Shown: one piece after another, positions 42,320-53,813 of the stretch | How positions within the stretch are numbered: the stretch's first letter is position 1 | How the letters are laid out: every line of letters starts with the position of its first letter | Assembly: GCA_022414725.1 (NCBI GenBank) | Contig: CM039462.1 | Location: 6,690,021 to 6,754,020, forward strand | Direction: 5' to 3' | DNA: 64,000 nt | Source: Microglena sp. YARC | Taxonomy: Eukaryota; Chlorophyta; Chlorophyceae; Chlamydomonadales; Chlamydomonadaceae | Program-made: the position numbers and the translations under genes | Notes under the pieces: model-generated | What the model was told of the DNA's origin: nothing | Databases searched by the model: none | Seen by the model: only the letters and a program-made list of their open reading frames with translations

Positions 42320-43900
42320 AGCTGATATATACTTGCGGTCTACCCCCATACGCGACGGTGGCAAAGAACGTGCAATCTACTCCAATCAAGGCCAGCCGCA
42401 CTCCATTGATCCCCCGTATGTACCCAAGCTTGCAGACATCTGCGCTGACCTCTCCTTGCAGACTAACAACAGAACATGCCCCTGTTTGATCGCTATAGAG
42501 TCCGCCGGCACCCCGCCCAGAGAGATGCTCCAGTCCAGCCAAAAACACCTGAGATCTATCGATTTATTTCAGCTTGCACGACATCCTGAGCGTGACCTCC
42601 TTGGCAGCTCGCGACCCTACAAAGGCACCCATGCTGTGATGAGTTCGCCCTGGCCTATCAATTCCAGCCACCTCTGGATCCATAGAGGCAGCTTGCAAAC
42701 ACTGCGTGACTGCGCTGCACCTTCCCAAGCTCCGCTCTTGATATGGTTCCCCTGCCTTACTTGAGTCCAGACCCACCACATACTCAGACTGACTCGCCAG
42801 CTCGCAATCAGCAGCCTTCATACATCTCAGCGTGGCCTTGGCTCCGGCAGCCGCCCACAGACCCAGCTGCCACTCGCATTAGCACGTATACTGCCCGCGG
42901 CCTCGAACTCAAGCTCTCATGCCACCTCATTGATCCAGAGCAGCTTGCACATCTGCGCCTGCATTGCCGCACCGCCCCCAAAGGCCCTGCTGTGAATATG
43001 GCTCGCCGGCCTTTTACTCTGAGTCCAGCCACTGCGGATCCATAATGCAGCGTGCAGATCACATCTGCCTGGTGACCTAGCCTTGGCAGACCGCCACCAA
43101 GGCCCTGCTGTTGTAGGAGTCGCCCTGGCCGCTGAACTCAAGGTCCAGCGATCCCGCGTTCCTATTGAAGATGTCTGCATTACCATACTGCCTGACTTCC
43201 TTTGCAAGACCGCCCACAAGCACTGCGTCCGTTAGAGTTCGCCCTGCCTGCGTCCGATCAATTCCCGAGACCACCTCTTGGATCCATAAGCAGCTTATAC
43301 AGGACATTACTGCCTTGACCTTCCTTGCAGCGTTCCCACCAATTGCCGCTGCTCGAAAGGTTCGCCCTGGACTGCTGAATACTCTAAGTTCCAAGCACCT
43401 CTCGGAATCCAATCAGCAGATGCCAGACTTGATGAGCCGTACCATCTGCCTTGAGCCCCACAAATGCCCAGCTGTCTCTAGAAGGTCGCGCCGGCCCTAA
43501 CTCAATTTCCACGACCGCTGATCTATGAGAAGCTGCAACATCTGCCGTGTCTCTTCCTGGCAGAAGCTCGCCCACCAAGATCCAGCGCTCCGATGTGTAC
43601 GCTATTATGTTTATCTGCCCAGGCCTGATACCCTCAAAGTCCAGCTCACCTCTGAAATTCCATCGCATCTGGACAGCTAGCATGACCTTCGTTTTGCAGC
43701 CCGCCCACAGATGCGGCCACTTGCTTCGCGCTAGAGTACGCAATTCTGGTGACCACCCGAACTCTCCAATTCTACCGATCACACTCTGGATCCATCAGCA
43801 GCTTGCAGACATCTGCGGCCACCTTCCTGGCAGACACTCGGCCAACTACATACAGATCTTAGGTGCTTCTATCCTTTCGGTGATCGCACCCTCAACTAAT
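42320..43900 (-). pseudogene. F-box/ankyrin-repeat unit running into the gap (very error-rich)
   Basis: Repeat pieces such as CAGCTTGCAGACATCTGC persist every 110-120 bp up to about 43820. The 5' end is lost in the N run. Confidence 0.4.
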
Positions 43901-43975
43901 CATTAGACACGACCCCATATAGCTGATACTTCAATAGGACTATTCCGAGAGGAGCACACAATACACGTACATAAA

Positions 43976-44975
43976 NNNNNNNNNNNNNNNNNNNNNNNNN
44001 NNNNNNNNNNNNNNNNNNNNNNNNNNNNNNNNNNNNNNNNNNNNNNNNNNNNNNNNNNNNNNNNNNNNNNNNNNNNNNNNNNNNNNNNNNNNNNNNNNNN
44101 NNNNNNNNNNNNNNNNNNNNNNNNNNNNNNNNNNNNNNNNNNNNNNNNNNNNNNNNNNNNNNNNNNNNNNNNNNNNNNNNNNNNNNNNNNNNNNNNNNNN
44201 NNNNNNNNNNNNNNNNNNNNNNNNNNNNNNNNNNNNNNNNNNNNNNNNNNNNNNNNNNNNNNNNNNNNNNNNNNNNNNNNNNNNNNNNNNNNNNNNNNNN
44301 NNNNNNNNNNNNNNNNNNNNNNNNNNNNNNNNNNNNNNNNNNNNNNNNNNNNNNNNNNNNNNNNNNNNNNNNNNNNNNNNNNNNNNNNNNNNNNNNNNNN
44401 NNNNNNNNNNNNNNNNNNNNNNNNNNNNNNNNNNNNNNNNNNNNNNNNNNNNNNNNNNNNNNNNNNNNNNNNNNNNNNNNNNNNNNNNNNNNNNNNNNNN
44501 NNNNNNNNNNNNNNNNNNNNNNNNNNNNNNNNNNNNNNNNNNNNNNNNNNNNNNNNNNNNNNNNNNNNNNNNNNNNNNNNNNNNNNNNNNNNNNNNNNNN
44601 NNNNNNNNNNNNNNNNNNNNNNNNNNNNNNNNNNNNNNNNNNNNNNNNNNNNNNNNNNNNNNNNNNNNNNNNNNNNNNNNNNNNNNNNNNNNNNNNNNNN
44701 NNNNNNNNNNNNNNNNNNNNNNNNNNNNNNNNNNNNNNNNNNNNNNNNNNNNNNNNNNNNNNNNNNNNNNNNNNNNNNNNNNNNNNNNNNNNNNNNNNNN
44801 NNNNNNNNNNNNNNNNNNNNNNNNNNNNNNNNNNNNNNNNNNNNNNNNNNNNNNNNNNNNNNNNNNNNNNNNNNNNNNNNNNNNNNNNNNNNNNNNNNNN
44901 NNNNNNNNNNNNNNNNNNNNNNNNNNNNNNNNNNNNNNNNNNNNNNNNNNNNNNNNNNNNNNNNNNNNNNNNNNN
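43976..44975. other. Assembly gap (1000 N)
   Basis: Exactly 1000 N, a conventional scaffold gap of arbitrary size. Both flanks are low quality. Adjacency of the left and right blocks rests on scaffolding, not sequence. Confidence 0.99.
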
Positions 44976-45515
44976 AGATGTGACTGATGCGTGTCATTTG
45001 ATGGTCCGGTGGCTACCTAAAATTTATGAATATTAACTCTTCTGATCCAATGTAAGAGTTCGTCCACTTTAGGGCAAGCAGCAGCGACGGAGCCACCAAT
45101 TCGTTCACATATATTGTGGGATCGGTTCGTCAGGTTCGATGGAACAGTCCTAGAGGCTAGTCGATGAGCACCAGCGCGAATGAGTCGACATTAGGTTGAC
45201 TATGAAAGTTGCTCGAGGCTTATGTTCCTATGTCCGGGAACTTTTATGAATCTTTGCTGTTCATTGGAATCAATTCGTCTAGTTGTTGCCTACAGTGTTA
45301 AAACGTCGAAGTTGTAGAATAAAGGACCACCAACGTTTGATCTTGGGCGCTTCCTGCCTCCCGGCCGATTTTGACTGGTTTTGCTTATAACATGGTTCAT
45401 GGATTCGGAATTGGTGATTCCTTGGTGCTTAATGTCTCCAATGCTAGCGCAGTCGTTCAAGGCTCTAAAAAGTCTGATTAGAAATTTTAGATAAAATCGG
45501 GCTCCGGAACGCCAT
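44976..45515. mobile_element. Error-rich flank containing a MITE family 1 copy (about 45340-45515)
   Basis: CTTCCTGCCTCCCGGCCGAT at 45350 and AATCGGGCTCCGGAAC at 45500 bracket the CCATACCA-subtype core in reverse (AACATGGTTCATGGATTCGG). Nothing is recognised in 44976-45330. Confidence 0.5.
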
Positions 45516-46210
45516 TAGTTGTTCTCAATTAGAATAATCATACTTATTCCGACCCTTGCAATTCCGCTTTGGAGGCAACTTGACACCGAGTTCCTAGGGG
45601 AAATTGTGTATGACGCGATGTGCACGGTTTTGGCGCTGCGATCTCTTCTGGGTTGCTCCGAATTGTCTTTGCGTACGCGTGCCCGCTTGGATCTTGCGGT
45701 CAGCCGTGAGCACCACGATAGCAACCACTGTGGGCCAACGCGGCTATGTGCTGTACAAAGTCCGCATTTCGCATATTGACGAATCCATGCAGATGACACC
45801 CAATCGATCATCTCGTGCATCCACCTCAATCGACAGACTGTTACATCTTGTTGAGGGTAATTATCTAACGGAACACCTAAAGAAGTGTAGCGGGAAGAGG
45901 CCGGCTTTCCAAACCAAGAAAGCATGCCTTGGAAGCGGGGATCGCATATGTATTCGTCCGGCGAGGGACTGTCATCAGATTGATGATATAACAGCTTGGC
46001 GGTGGTTGGGTTTCCGTCTGTGAAGTTCTTTGCAGCTCCATTCTCTTGCGGAGAAGTTGGTATATTTCGTTGTCCCACGATTGAACGGCGGAGCTTTGCA
46101 AGTACCTCCCAAACGGCGCGCCATGGGCGGAATGAGTTCTCTTGCGCGATCGCACAATGGATCCAAACGGAAATGCCCGAAGTGACATTGGCAACATCGT
46201 TTGTATAATT
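45516..46210. other. Protein-like stretch, strand and frame uncertain
   Basis: Open frames exist on both strands (187 codons at 45515-46078 on minus, 139 codons at 45604-46023 on plus). Neither shows a known domain or a convincing composition bias. Likely coding remnant; not assigned. Confidence 0.25.
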
Positions 46211-46985
46211 CAGTAAAGTTTGCCATTTGATTTATGTGTGGGTATTTGTGAATGTATTTTGAAGTGGGTGTTTGTGATTATCGGTCTATTTATGACTAAT
46301 GTCAATTTTTTTTAACTGTCTGTATTTTACATGACATTGATGCGCACGATGTTAGCAACTCAGATTTGAATTTAAGGTATTTTGTGAACGCATAATTCAG
46401 TGTGTTTTAGCCTTTGAATCTTTATTGTGTCAATACCTGAAGACAGGTATCGCTGTGTATTTACAAAGAATCGGTTACAAAAAATCTTGAATTGGTAAAC
46501 TTTTTCAGATTCCCCAAAATAGAAGGTGTCCCAATATCATTTAATTCCCAAAAGCAACGCATCTGCAGTCGTGGATGATGTTTATATCAGGTGTCCCAAT
46601 TTATTCATTGGATGAATCAACTTCTATTATAAGGTGTCAGTCAGTTATTTATTAATGTATGAATCCCCTAAGAATTTCATCGTATCCCAATACGGTGAAA
46701 AGTGATCAGTATTTGTTTCGGTAAGCGGAACAACCATTTTCCATCGCCGATGTGGAGTGCTAATCCGAAGTCGACAGGGGACCTTTCCGAGTTTGCATCT
46801 CTTAACGTGAGTCGCTGGGAGATCCCCGCGATCTCGCTACCTCCCACTTGACAAACAAGGGGATATGAATTTACGTTGCCGTCCCTGACAGAGTTATAAA
46901 ATCTGTTGTCGAAGCTAGGAGCCCGACGTTTGCCAATTGTTCCAGACTAGGGTCGGTCCCCTATTTCCGGAGTCCATTTCGTCGA
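46211..46985. other. AT-rich intergenic tract with MITE family 3-like pieces
   Basis: ATCCCCAAAATA(G)AAGGTGTCCCA at about 46513-46535 matches the inside end of the MITE at 28075-28100. AGGTGTCCCAAT recurs at about 46592. No gene is seen. Confidence 0.45.
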
Positions 46986-47748
46986 GCTGACTTGCGCGAG
47001 CGTACATCGGTGCGTCTCGTGGCAATGTTAGCACGGACTCGCAGGGCAGGAAGGGTTGGTCGTGTGCGCGTTGGGTATTTCGGAGATAGACGAATGATGT
47101 TGAGTAAGTTGGCATTGTTGCCGTCTGATGATAAGGACGCCCGGGCGTGGGTAGATGGTTTGAGTGTGTATTCGGACACGCGACATTAAGTTGTTGTCAG
47201 CTAGTTCCTCGCAAAATCCTCCAAGCGTTTTCGAAAGGTTATGGTACAGACCGGTAGTTTTCCAATGATGGAGGCGGTCTCGTGATTTACAATGTTGGGC
47301 TTTTGGTGACGCTACGAACGCCGGACGTACACACCCCAAACAGAAAGGTGCTAATCCATACAGAGTTTGTTGCGACGACATCATAATGAGCGGAGCAAAA
47401 AGGGTGCGATAATGATCATGGTCATCGGTGATTTCGGGAAGAATAGTACAATGGTGTAGAGCGCTTTGTCTGACAATCTCCGCACATGTGGAATGATTAT
47501 GCTGACGATGACACCCCCACGACCCTAGACGGAGGTGTTTCTGACCTTTGTTGGGTAAGCATAGAGTTGTAACCGTGCAAGTTACATCCGGCCTGTGCAC
47601 AATCGGTAAGGGAAATTAGTTATTCCCATTCTTAAATTAGACGTGTGTCCCCACCACTCACTTTCCCTGTGTTTGCCGGTGGACATTTGTCTGGCACTTC
47701 GCTGAGAATGATGATGAGCGCATTAGCCATCTTTCTGTATCGCGTTCG

Positions 47749-48244
47749 TTGCTAAGAGAGTTGTCTGTTACACACGCCGGGTGTAGATCGCATCGGCGGA
47801 ATACATGTCCGTCGAGAACTTTTCTTTTTGATGGAAGAATGTTCGCGGAAAGGCCAATTCCTACAAGAAGAAGAATTTTGGAAAAGTCATCATTCATCAT
47901 TCGTAATGTTCACGATGGTGGCTGGGTGTCGGGCTCGGAACTTTGTACCTACCCAACGTGTGAGAAACCCTTTCGATAGGCGACACTGCTGGTGCGGGGT
48001 TGTTCCCGGCCTTGGTGGAAGGCGTGCTTCCATCATACGGTGTGTTTGTGGAGGCTGTAAACGGATGGTGGGTCCTCGACGTTGCGGGGCGCAAAACACG
48101 TTTGGGGGTACAATGATCAACGTCCCCTGCAAAAGGTGTGTGACAACATGGCGCCGCTTTATGTCCACTAATTGTAAAGAGTACATTCCGATCGATTTAC
48201 ATCGGAGTACTCACGTTGGCTTGCATTGGGTCCTGCAGTTCTAA
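47749..48244 (+). pseudogene. Cysteine-rich (zinc-finger-like) segment of the broken region
   Basis: Reads SSFIIRNVHDGGWVSGSELC, TYPTCEKPF, then in the next frame CWCGVV, RCVCGGCKRMVGPRRC and CKRC. The clustered CxC, CxxC and C-x(n)-C pairs suggest one or two zinc-binding modules. One frame change separates the halves (about 47950-47990). Confidence 0.45.
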
Positions 48245-49276
48245 AAATAGTAGTAAAAGTAGTGTTAATATTATTGCCTAAGGTTCCTTCGTACGCGTCA
48301 TTTTGTGAATAACACGAGCGCGCCTTGTGTGACTTAATCCGCGTTCCTTCGAGTGGAGGGTGGGGGGTCAGTGCTTCGGTTTGATGTGAACGCCTCGAAC
48401 GATCGTTACGTCGGAAATTATGGGAGGGTATTTACTCCTCTGCGACCGCCTTTAAAGACCCTAGACTGTTTGAAGAAGACGCCGCGAGTGTGGACGCGCT
48501 TCACTGAGTTGAACATCGCGCTTGCTGTCGGTCGCTTTGGACGCTGTGCAGAGTAGGGAGACTGTGGCGTTTTCGGACTTTCCTTTGTTGTGGGAGCCTA
48601 TTTTTACATACTACAATGAAGTCCTCACAGTTGCCCGAAAAAACCTAAAGCGTCTGAAAAACAATGCTGAGGATGACGACGTGTTGCCTCCACTCATCAT
48701 GTTCCGTTCCCAGAACCCCTCTTCGGGGGTTTTTTGACGACCAAATCATTCTGGGGATCTTGTGGAGGGTGATATCGTTGAGACAAATACATTTACATTC
48801 ACCACTTTACTCATCGCATACTCAGTCGATCGTCCTGTCCAAGTCGTACGACATGGAGGTGGTTTCGTCGTTCCCATCCCTTATCCTGAGCTTTTCATAT
48901 TGTCCAGGGCATCGCAGAGCATGGGGAAGATTAACAACCTTCCCGTGTCTATTTCTCCGTGAGGAGATCATGATCCCACCTTTTGCCTTGCAACAGGGTT
49001 ACTCCGTGTGTGTAACGGGTATGTCGAGACTCCGAAGGGGACTTCCGACGAACATGGTACACAGCGGGACCCGGAGATGCCGTGGTAGAAAAGATCCGGA
49101 TGTACTGGGCCCGACTTAAAAAACCACCGCCGAGGAGTCTTCTTCGTTTCTGCGTCGCTTCGTCGTCGTGGAGATTCTAACAGGTTTTTCAAAGAATCGT
49201 ATTTCGGAGTTCGACCGTGTATACGGGACGGACTTCACTACTCTTTACAAATCCCGCACCTCATTTTGAAATGTGC

Positions 49277-49428
49277 AACAGAATGGGCGTTCCTGCCTCC
49301 CGGCCGATTTTAACTGGTTACTATTGAGCATGATTTGTGATTCCTTTGGTGCTGATGTCTCAAGCTAGCTCTAAATCCTGATTAGAAATTTAAAACAAAT
49401 CGGACGGGAGGCAGGAACGCCCATTACA
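49277..49428. mobile_element. MITE family 1 copy, near-perfect long inverted repeat
   Basis: AATGGGCGTTCCTGCCTCCC at the left; GGGAGGCAGGAACGCCCATT at the right; about 28 bp of each end pair. It interrupts the long plus-strand coding region. Confidence 0.85.
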
Positions 49429-51883
49429 GGTTAAAAAAAGATTGCGAGAGAAGCAAGCAATCAAACTGGAGGCGCTCAACAACTCGATATATCCGACGAC
49501 GCTTGGAGTGCGTCTTTGGTCCCTCATACCTCCTACAACGCGCTTGGCATGCCCCCTTCTCTCCAGCCCATCGCTCGCACCCTCTTTTGCCAATGGTGAC
49601 ACCCGAGGACGGTCTCTCGGTCCCGGCGCACGGTCGCCGCAGGGAGACGTAACAACGAATATGATGAGGAATATGTGCGAGTTTTCTGAGAATCCGCCTT
49701 CACTCCTGAGGACGTTCCCGGACGAGGAGGATTCCTGATGCGCCACCGACGTGAACAGGATTTCCTTCGATTTGCGTCATGCATCCTCTTTCGTATCCGA
49801 GACGGCTCTGGACGCGTCGGACGGTGTAGTGTGCTCTGTAACTAGGACGGTGCGCGTGTTGCAGACGCTTCCTTGTGTTGCAATGCAGACTCTAGATGTG
49901 ACCCCGCATCGTGTCAGAAAAGCGTTGTTCATAGACCATTTCGTCCGTGCACCGATGTCATATGGTAATGGTGCCGCAGCGTGGACCTTCGACGGCTCCC
50001 TTTACAACACATCTGCGCGCAAAGCAGCACTTCGTAACTGAGAGAGCGCCGCTTCCTCGACTGCGTTAGTGTGTGGTGGAATGCTCGCTGCTTCTTACAT
50101 GGGGTTGGGTGAGGTGAACTTGCGAGGGGTTCAATGTCATTCCAGGCGAGGGCGCAGGAAGCGAGGCGCGTGTCCGTTTGCGTGTCCCTCCTGAAAACGG
50201 AGTCTTCACGTTGCACATTCTGTGTGTCGTTCAGAAGGAAAGAAAGCGCGAGAGTCCATGCTTGCGTTGCTTCGCGCAGAGTACGTCCGCAAGCAGTCTC
50301 GTTTCGCGTCACGACATGGCATGGGAAGCTCTGTGGCAGTCAAGGGTTGACATAGTGTCCAAGGCTGCAGGGATGTTGCAGGAGGAAACTTCCGAAATTC
50401 ATGCGTGACCTTTTCACTCTGCGCATGGCAATGTACCAGCTTCACGCCTCTTGTGGAGGATTAATGGACCTTTCGGGAACCTCTGCGTCGGGGGCGTCGT
50501 GTGTGCATGTGGCGATTGCTTCGAGTCTGCTTTTTGCCTACTTATAGTGGTCAGGTTGTTCTCTTTATCTCGTCTGCATGAAGATGGTGTTCTGAGCTGG
50601 GACTGTCGGGTTTGTACCTGGACATGGTCCCATGGTCAGAATATTGGAGCGTTGGTCCGATCCTGCGACGGGCGCTCCCGAGGTTTTTGTTGCCAATGAG
50701 CGAATGGTTTGCGCCCCTTTGCTGGTTTGTATGCACGCGGTGTCCCTTTGGGATACCCTACCGTCTATCGGAGGGACGCTGGTTGGCTTGCGCGTGTGGC
50801 ATGTTTCCCGTGTTGTCCAACGTGGCTGATATGGTTTGCAGTATGGCTCAGGTGGGGGAGGCTCAATCGACGTATCCGTACTTTTAATAAGAATACCACC
50901 TTCCATCGGGGGTTGTTACAAGGGTTCGGGGGGGAGTTATCTGGTGAGGACCATGTGTTAAGCGTTGCTTCAGCTGTGACTGCTTTGCGGGCTGCTTCAC
51001 AAGCTTTCTCTCAATTGTAGCACCTTCGACATTCGTCGCTAATCGATGGACCGATGTTTGCGACGGTCTCTTCTTGCCTTTTTTAGACGGCGCGCCTCCT
51101 CAGGTTCTCGCAATTGACAATTCTTCTTCTGATATTTAGCGATTTGCGTACATTGGGGGATGTGTTGCTTCTCTGTGCCATCCTTGTTGCGTGTCGCTGT
51201 CATTATTCTGTAGGATCTTCAGGTGGACGCTGTTCTTTCTGATACATTCGATTTATTGGTTTCCACGTTTTGTCATGGGCATAACGTCGGGGAATTGCCT
51301 CGTTTGCCTCCTTCAGAAGCGCGCTCTAGGGGAAGGCGGCGTGCTTTGCAACTTGTTGTGGTGTTTGCATGCGCGTGCGCGTATTGCGCAACAAAGACCT
51401 TCTAATATTGACGGTTTTGTTTCTGCTCTTCGGGAGTTTTTCTCCGAGTTCCGTGACGCTTGGGGGTGCATATCTATCGACGAGGGGTTCGGGGCTGACT
51501 TAGACTTGTCTTCTTCGCTTCTCTCGTCATTGTGGCGGGTCTTCTGGGGGGCGTCCATCAACGGAGAGGTTGCGGACAAAACCCTAGATTACTCGGAAGG
51601 TGTAGGGGGGGGGGTGTCGGTGTCTACGAGCGCGGTCATGCCATCTACTTGGCAGTTGGTGTCTCTGTTGGGTGCCGGTGGACGACGGTTAAATAAGGAC
51701 TCGCATGTCCCTAACCGTGGTGTTGTTGCCAAGTTCGGCGTATTGGTCTCCTCTGGGGTCGCGTACCGAATCATGGACGGTAGAGTCATCGACGACGATG
51801 CTTACGCGTCCTGATAATTTTCCAACCTGTAGGGTCGCTTCATGGCTAAGTACAGCACGACGTGCTTGGACGAGGTGCCGGCA

Positions 51884-51917
51884 GCTCCCACTTTATTTGA
51901 GGACAACTGTATATAAT
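51884..51917. mobile_element. Solo mariner-type terminal repeat
   Basis: CCCACTTTATTTGAGGACAA followed by CTGTATATAA. Inverse: TATACAGTTGTCCTCAAATA, related to the end at 14873-14920. It directly follows the end of the long coding region. Confidence 0.55.
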
Positions 51918-52745
51918 GACCACATTGAATTGTCAACATCCAGCATCCTGCTTGCCAAGCAGACATTCAAGGAATGTCGACAATCTCCAGAACAGTCTCT
52001 ACATGCTTGCTTCGAGCTCAAATGTGCCTCCGCCATGGAGAGGTTTTCGCAAGGAGACGCTGCTGCTCTCACACGTTTGTGTTTGATGCCGGTAACTGCT
52101 ATTCAGACAGAACCATAGAGAAGACGAACGAGCTTGGAAAGCAGCAACGGCATCGGGCAAAATTCAGATCTGCGCCTGTGCAGCAACTGTCATAAGGCTG
52201 CAACTGGCGCTGTCTTTGAAACCACCAGCAGCTCACGTATTTCCAACAATGTTTCAACTCCCGAGGTCACATGGCTGGCCACCAAGGCAAGCCTGTCGCC
52301 TTCTGGGGGTTTGCTGAGCGATTTGACAAGCTCCTGAATCGAGCGCAACAACAGCGTTGCTCACCAGGAGACCGGCCCGCTGCTGGAGGAGGAGGTCGAG
52401 AGCTGCAAGGAGCTATTGTCAGCGCTTCCAGTCCTTCAAGCACCACTGGGAGGCCTGGGTCATCGATGTCTACACCGAGCTCGCAGCAGCGCTCTTCATA
52501 ATTAATCGTGTCTGAAAAGTATCGAGATGAACATCTTCGCGGCATCCGAGGCCAATTGACTCCCCGTTGCACCGTCGCTAGAGACGATGCCGCAGCTCAT
52601 CCCCGAGCTTGCAACCTCATCCTCCTGCGGATTTCTCTTCGGAAGCGAATTCAAGAGATCGACACGGACTGGTCTGTGGACGTCGAAGAAGAAGCGATGG
52701 CAACGGTGTACATTGCCAACGTACAAGAAGAGAATTAAGGGGGGG
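51918..52745 (+). pseudogene. Unrecognised coding remnant
   Basis: Plus-strand protein-like pieces in several frames: FKECRQSPEQSLHACFELKC, LLEEEVESCKELLSALPVL, FKHHWEAWVIDVYTELAAAL, and either IQEIDTDWSVDVEEEAMATV or an alternative basic frame at 52.65 kb. The minus strand is also partly open. No domain is recognised. Confidence 0.3.
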
Positions 52746-52879
52746 GAATGATCGCGGAAAGCGGTGATAATAGGTCTTCGTCCACGTAGGTTCATGTGCG
52801 TCAACGAAGTGGGTTCTGAATCGGGTTTAGGGTTCTGAATCGTCTACAGTCGGCTGGAACTGTTAAAATGAAACATCCA

Positions 52880-53038
52880 CTACGTTTCCTCCCGGCGATT
52901 TTTTTAAATTTCTAATCAGGATTTAGAGCCTCCTGAAAGACTTGCTAGCTTGAGACATTAAGCACCAAGGAATCACAATTCCGATCCATACCATGTTTAG
53001 CAACCAGTCAAAATCGGCCGGGAGGCAGGAACGCCCAT
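52880..53038. mobile_element. MITE family 1 copy flanked by MITE family 2 ends
   Basis: CGTTTCCTCCCGGCGATTTT at the left, ATCGGCCGGGAGGCAGGAAC at the right. On each side stands a direct copy of the family 2 end (52850 TACAGTCGGCTGGAACTGTT; 53040 TACAGTTGGCGGAACAGTAA), suggesting insertion of one into the other or recombination between them. Confidence 0.7.
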
Positions 53039-53293
53039 TTACAGTTGGCGGAACAGTAAAATGAAACATATATCAGATGGGAATAAATGTACGACATCGC
53101 CGTTAGAAAATTGGCGTTAAAATGGTCGCTGAATTGGGTGTGTTTAAAACTTCTGTGTTTACGAACCTTCAGCGATACATGGCAAGCGCAAGGCAATGGA
53201 CTCATTTTGGCAGATCAAGCGCAACATGATTCATGACCTGAAATCTGCTCTCACAATCGCAAGGCTTCATTGCATGGAACTGTTGGGTCTAGG

Positions 53294-53636
53294 TACATCA
53301 ACGGAATACTAAATGAACCGCTTCGTTATACGGCACACCTAATGGAGTAGCAATACGATTTTGAATCAACAAATTGCAGGATGTTAACGAGAATATCTGC
53401 AGACTCCGTATCGTTCTTTTGTCTACTTTTCGAGAGTGTCCATTGAAGGGACCACCAGCCGCACTTAAGCGATCGCTCTTCCCCGGTAACCGTGGCCCAA
53501 AAGAACACGGGGTCTTTTTTGATGTGCTGCGTCATGAAAGGAGGGTTTCTTGGACGGGACATTTAGTAGGCATATAACGTCTGTCGACGCCTTATACCGT
53601 TTATTGGCTGTTCATTTTACTGGTTCCGCGACTGTA
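53294..53636. mobile_element. MITE family 2, long copy (about 343 bp)
   Basis: Left TACATCAACGGAATACTAAA, right (reverse) TACAGTCGCGGAACCAGTAA. The interior is unique; its minus strand is open for 78 codons (53326-53562) but shows no known domain. Confidence 0.55.
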
Positions 53637-53813
53637 GAACTTAGTTAAAACCAGGGGATACAGACCACGACACATTACCAGCGTTGGTGTTTTTTGTGCC
53701 ATAAAGTAGTCGGTACCGGTGTTAGGTTTCTGTTCTACAGATTTTGATATTTCTGCTCGTCTGTTTGCACGCGCCTGCGTATCTGCCGGTGCCTCTGCCT
53801 GTGTCTTTTGTAA
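53637..53813. other. Short intergenic region, nothing recognised
   Basis: Contains the 3' flank of the next gene. No promoter is expected here because that gene reads leftward. Confidence 0.4.

Larger units (their letters stand above)
29600..43975. other. Low-quality assembly tract (indel density rising to the gap)
   Basis: Known units (ankyrin repeats, promoter block, MITEs) stay recognisable but acquire insertions and deletions, sparse at 30 kb and near one per 10 bp by 42 kb. A tract such as 36420-36900 degenerates into shuffled TGATATGG and TACTCA pieces. The pattern ends at the N run. Protein calls here should not be trusted. Confidence 0.85.
46986..51814 (+). pseudogene. Long broken plus-strand coding region, protein(s) not recognised
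   Basis: Successive plus-strand segments read like one or two large proteins but change frame every 100-600 bp. Examples: LSKLALLPSDDKDARAWVDG (47.1 kb); a Cys-rich part at 47.9-48.2 kb; FSDFPLLWEPIFTYYNEVL (48.6 kb); FVVPIPYPELFILSRASQ (48.9 kb); KLEALNNSIYPTTLGVRLW to APMSYGNGAAAWTFDGSLYN (49.44-50.04 kb, with an in-frame TGA at 49736); LRMAMYQLHASCGGLMDL (50.4 kb); FREFRDAWGCISIDEGFG-type text and a clean C-terminus VVAKFGVLVSSGVAYRIMDG to TGA at 51814. A MITE family 1 sits inside at 49.28-49.43 kb. GC-rich third positions differ from the AT-rich spacers. Could be a large structural or replication protein; no domain was identified. Confidence 0.5.

Noticed and set aside
43976..44975. Open reading frame across the gap (364 codons of X)
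   Set aside because: Consists of N; artefact.
47028..47600. 190-codon minus-strand ORF
   Set aside because: Composition is not protein-like and the plus strand carries the more convincing coding text.
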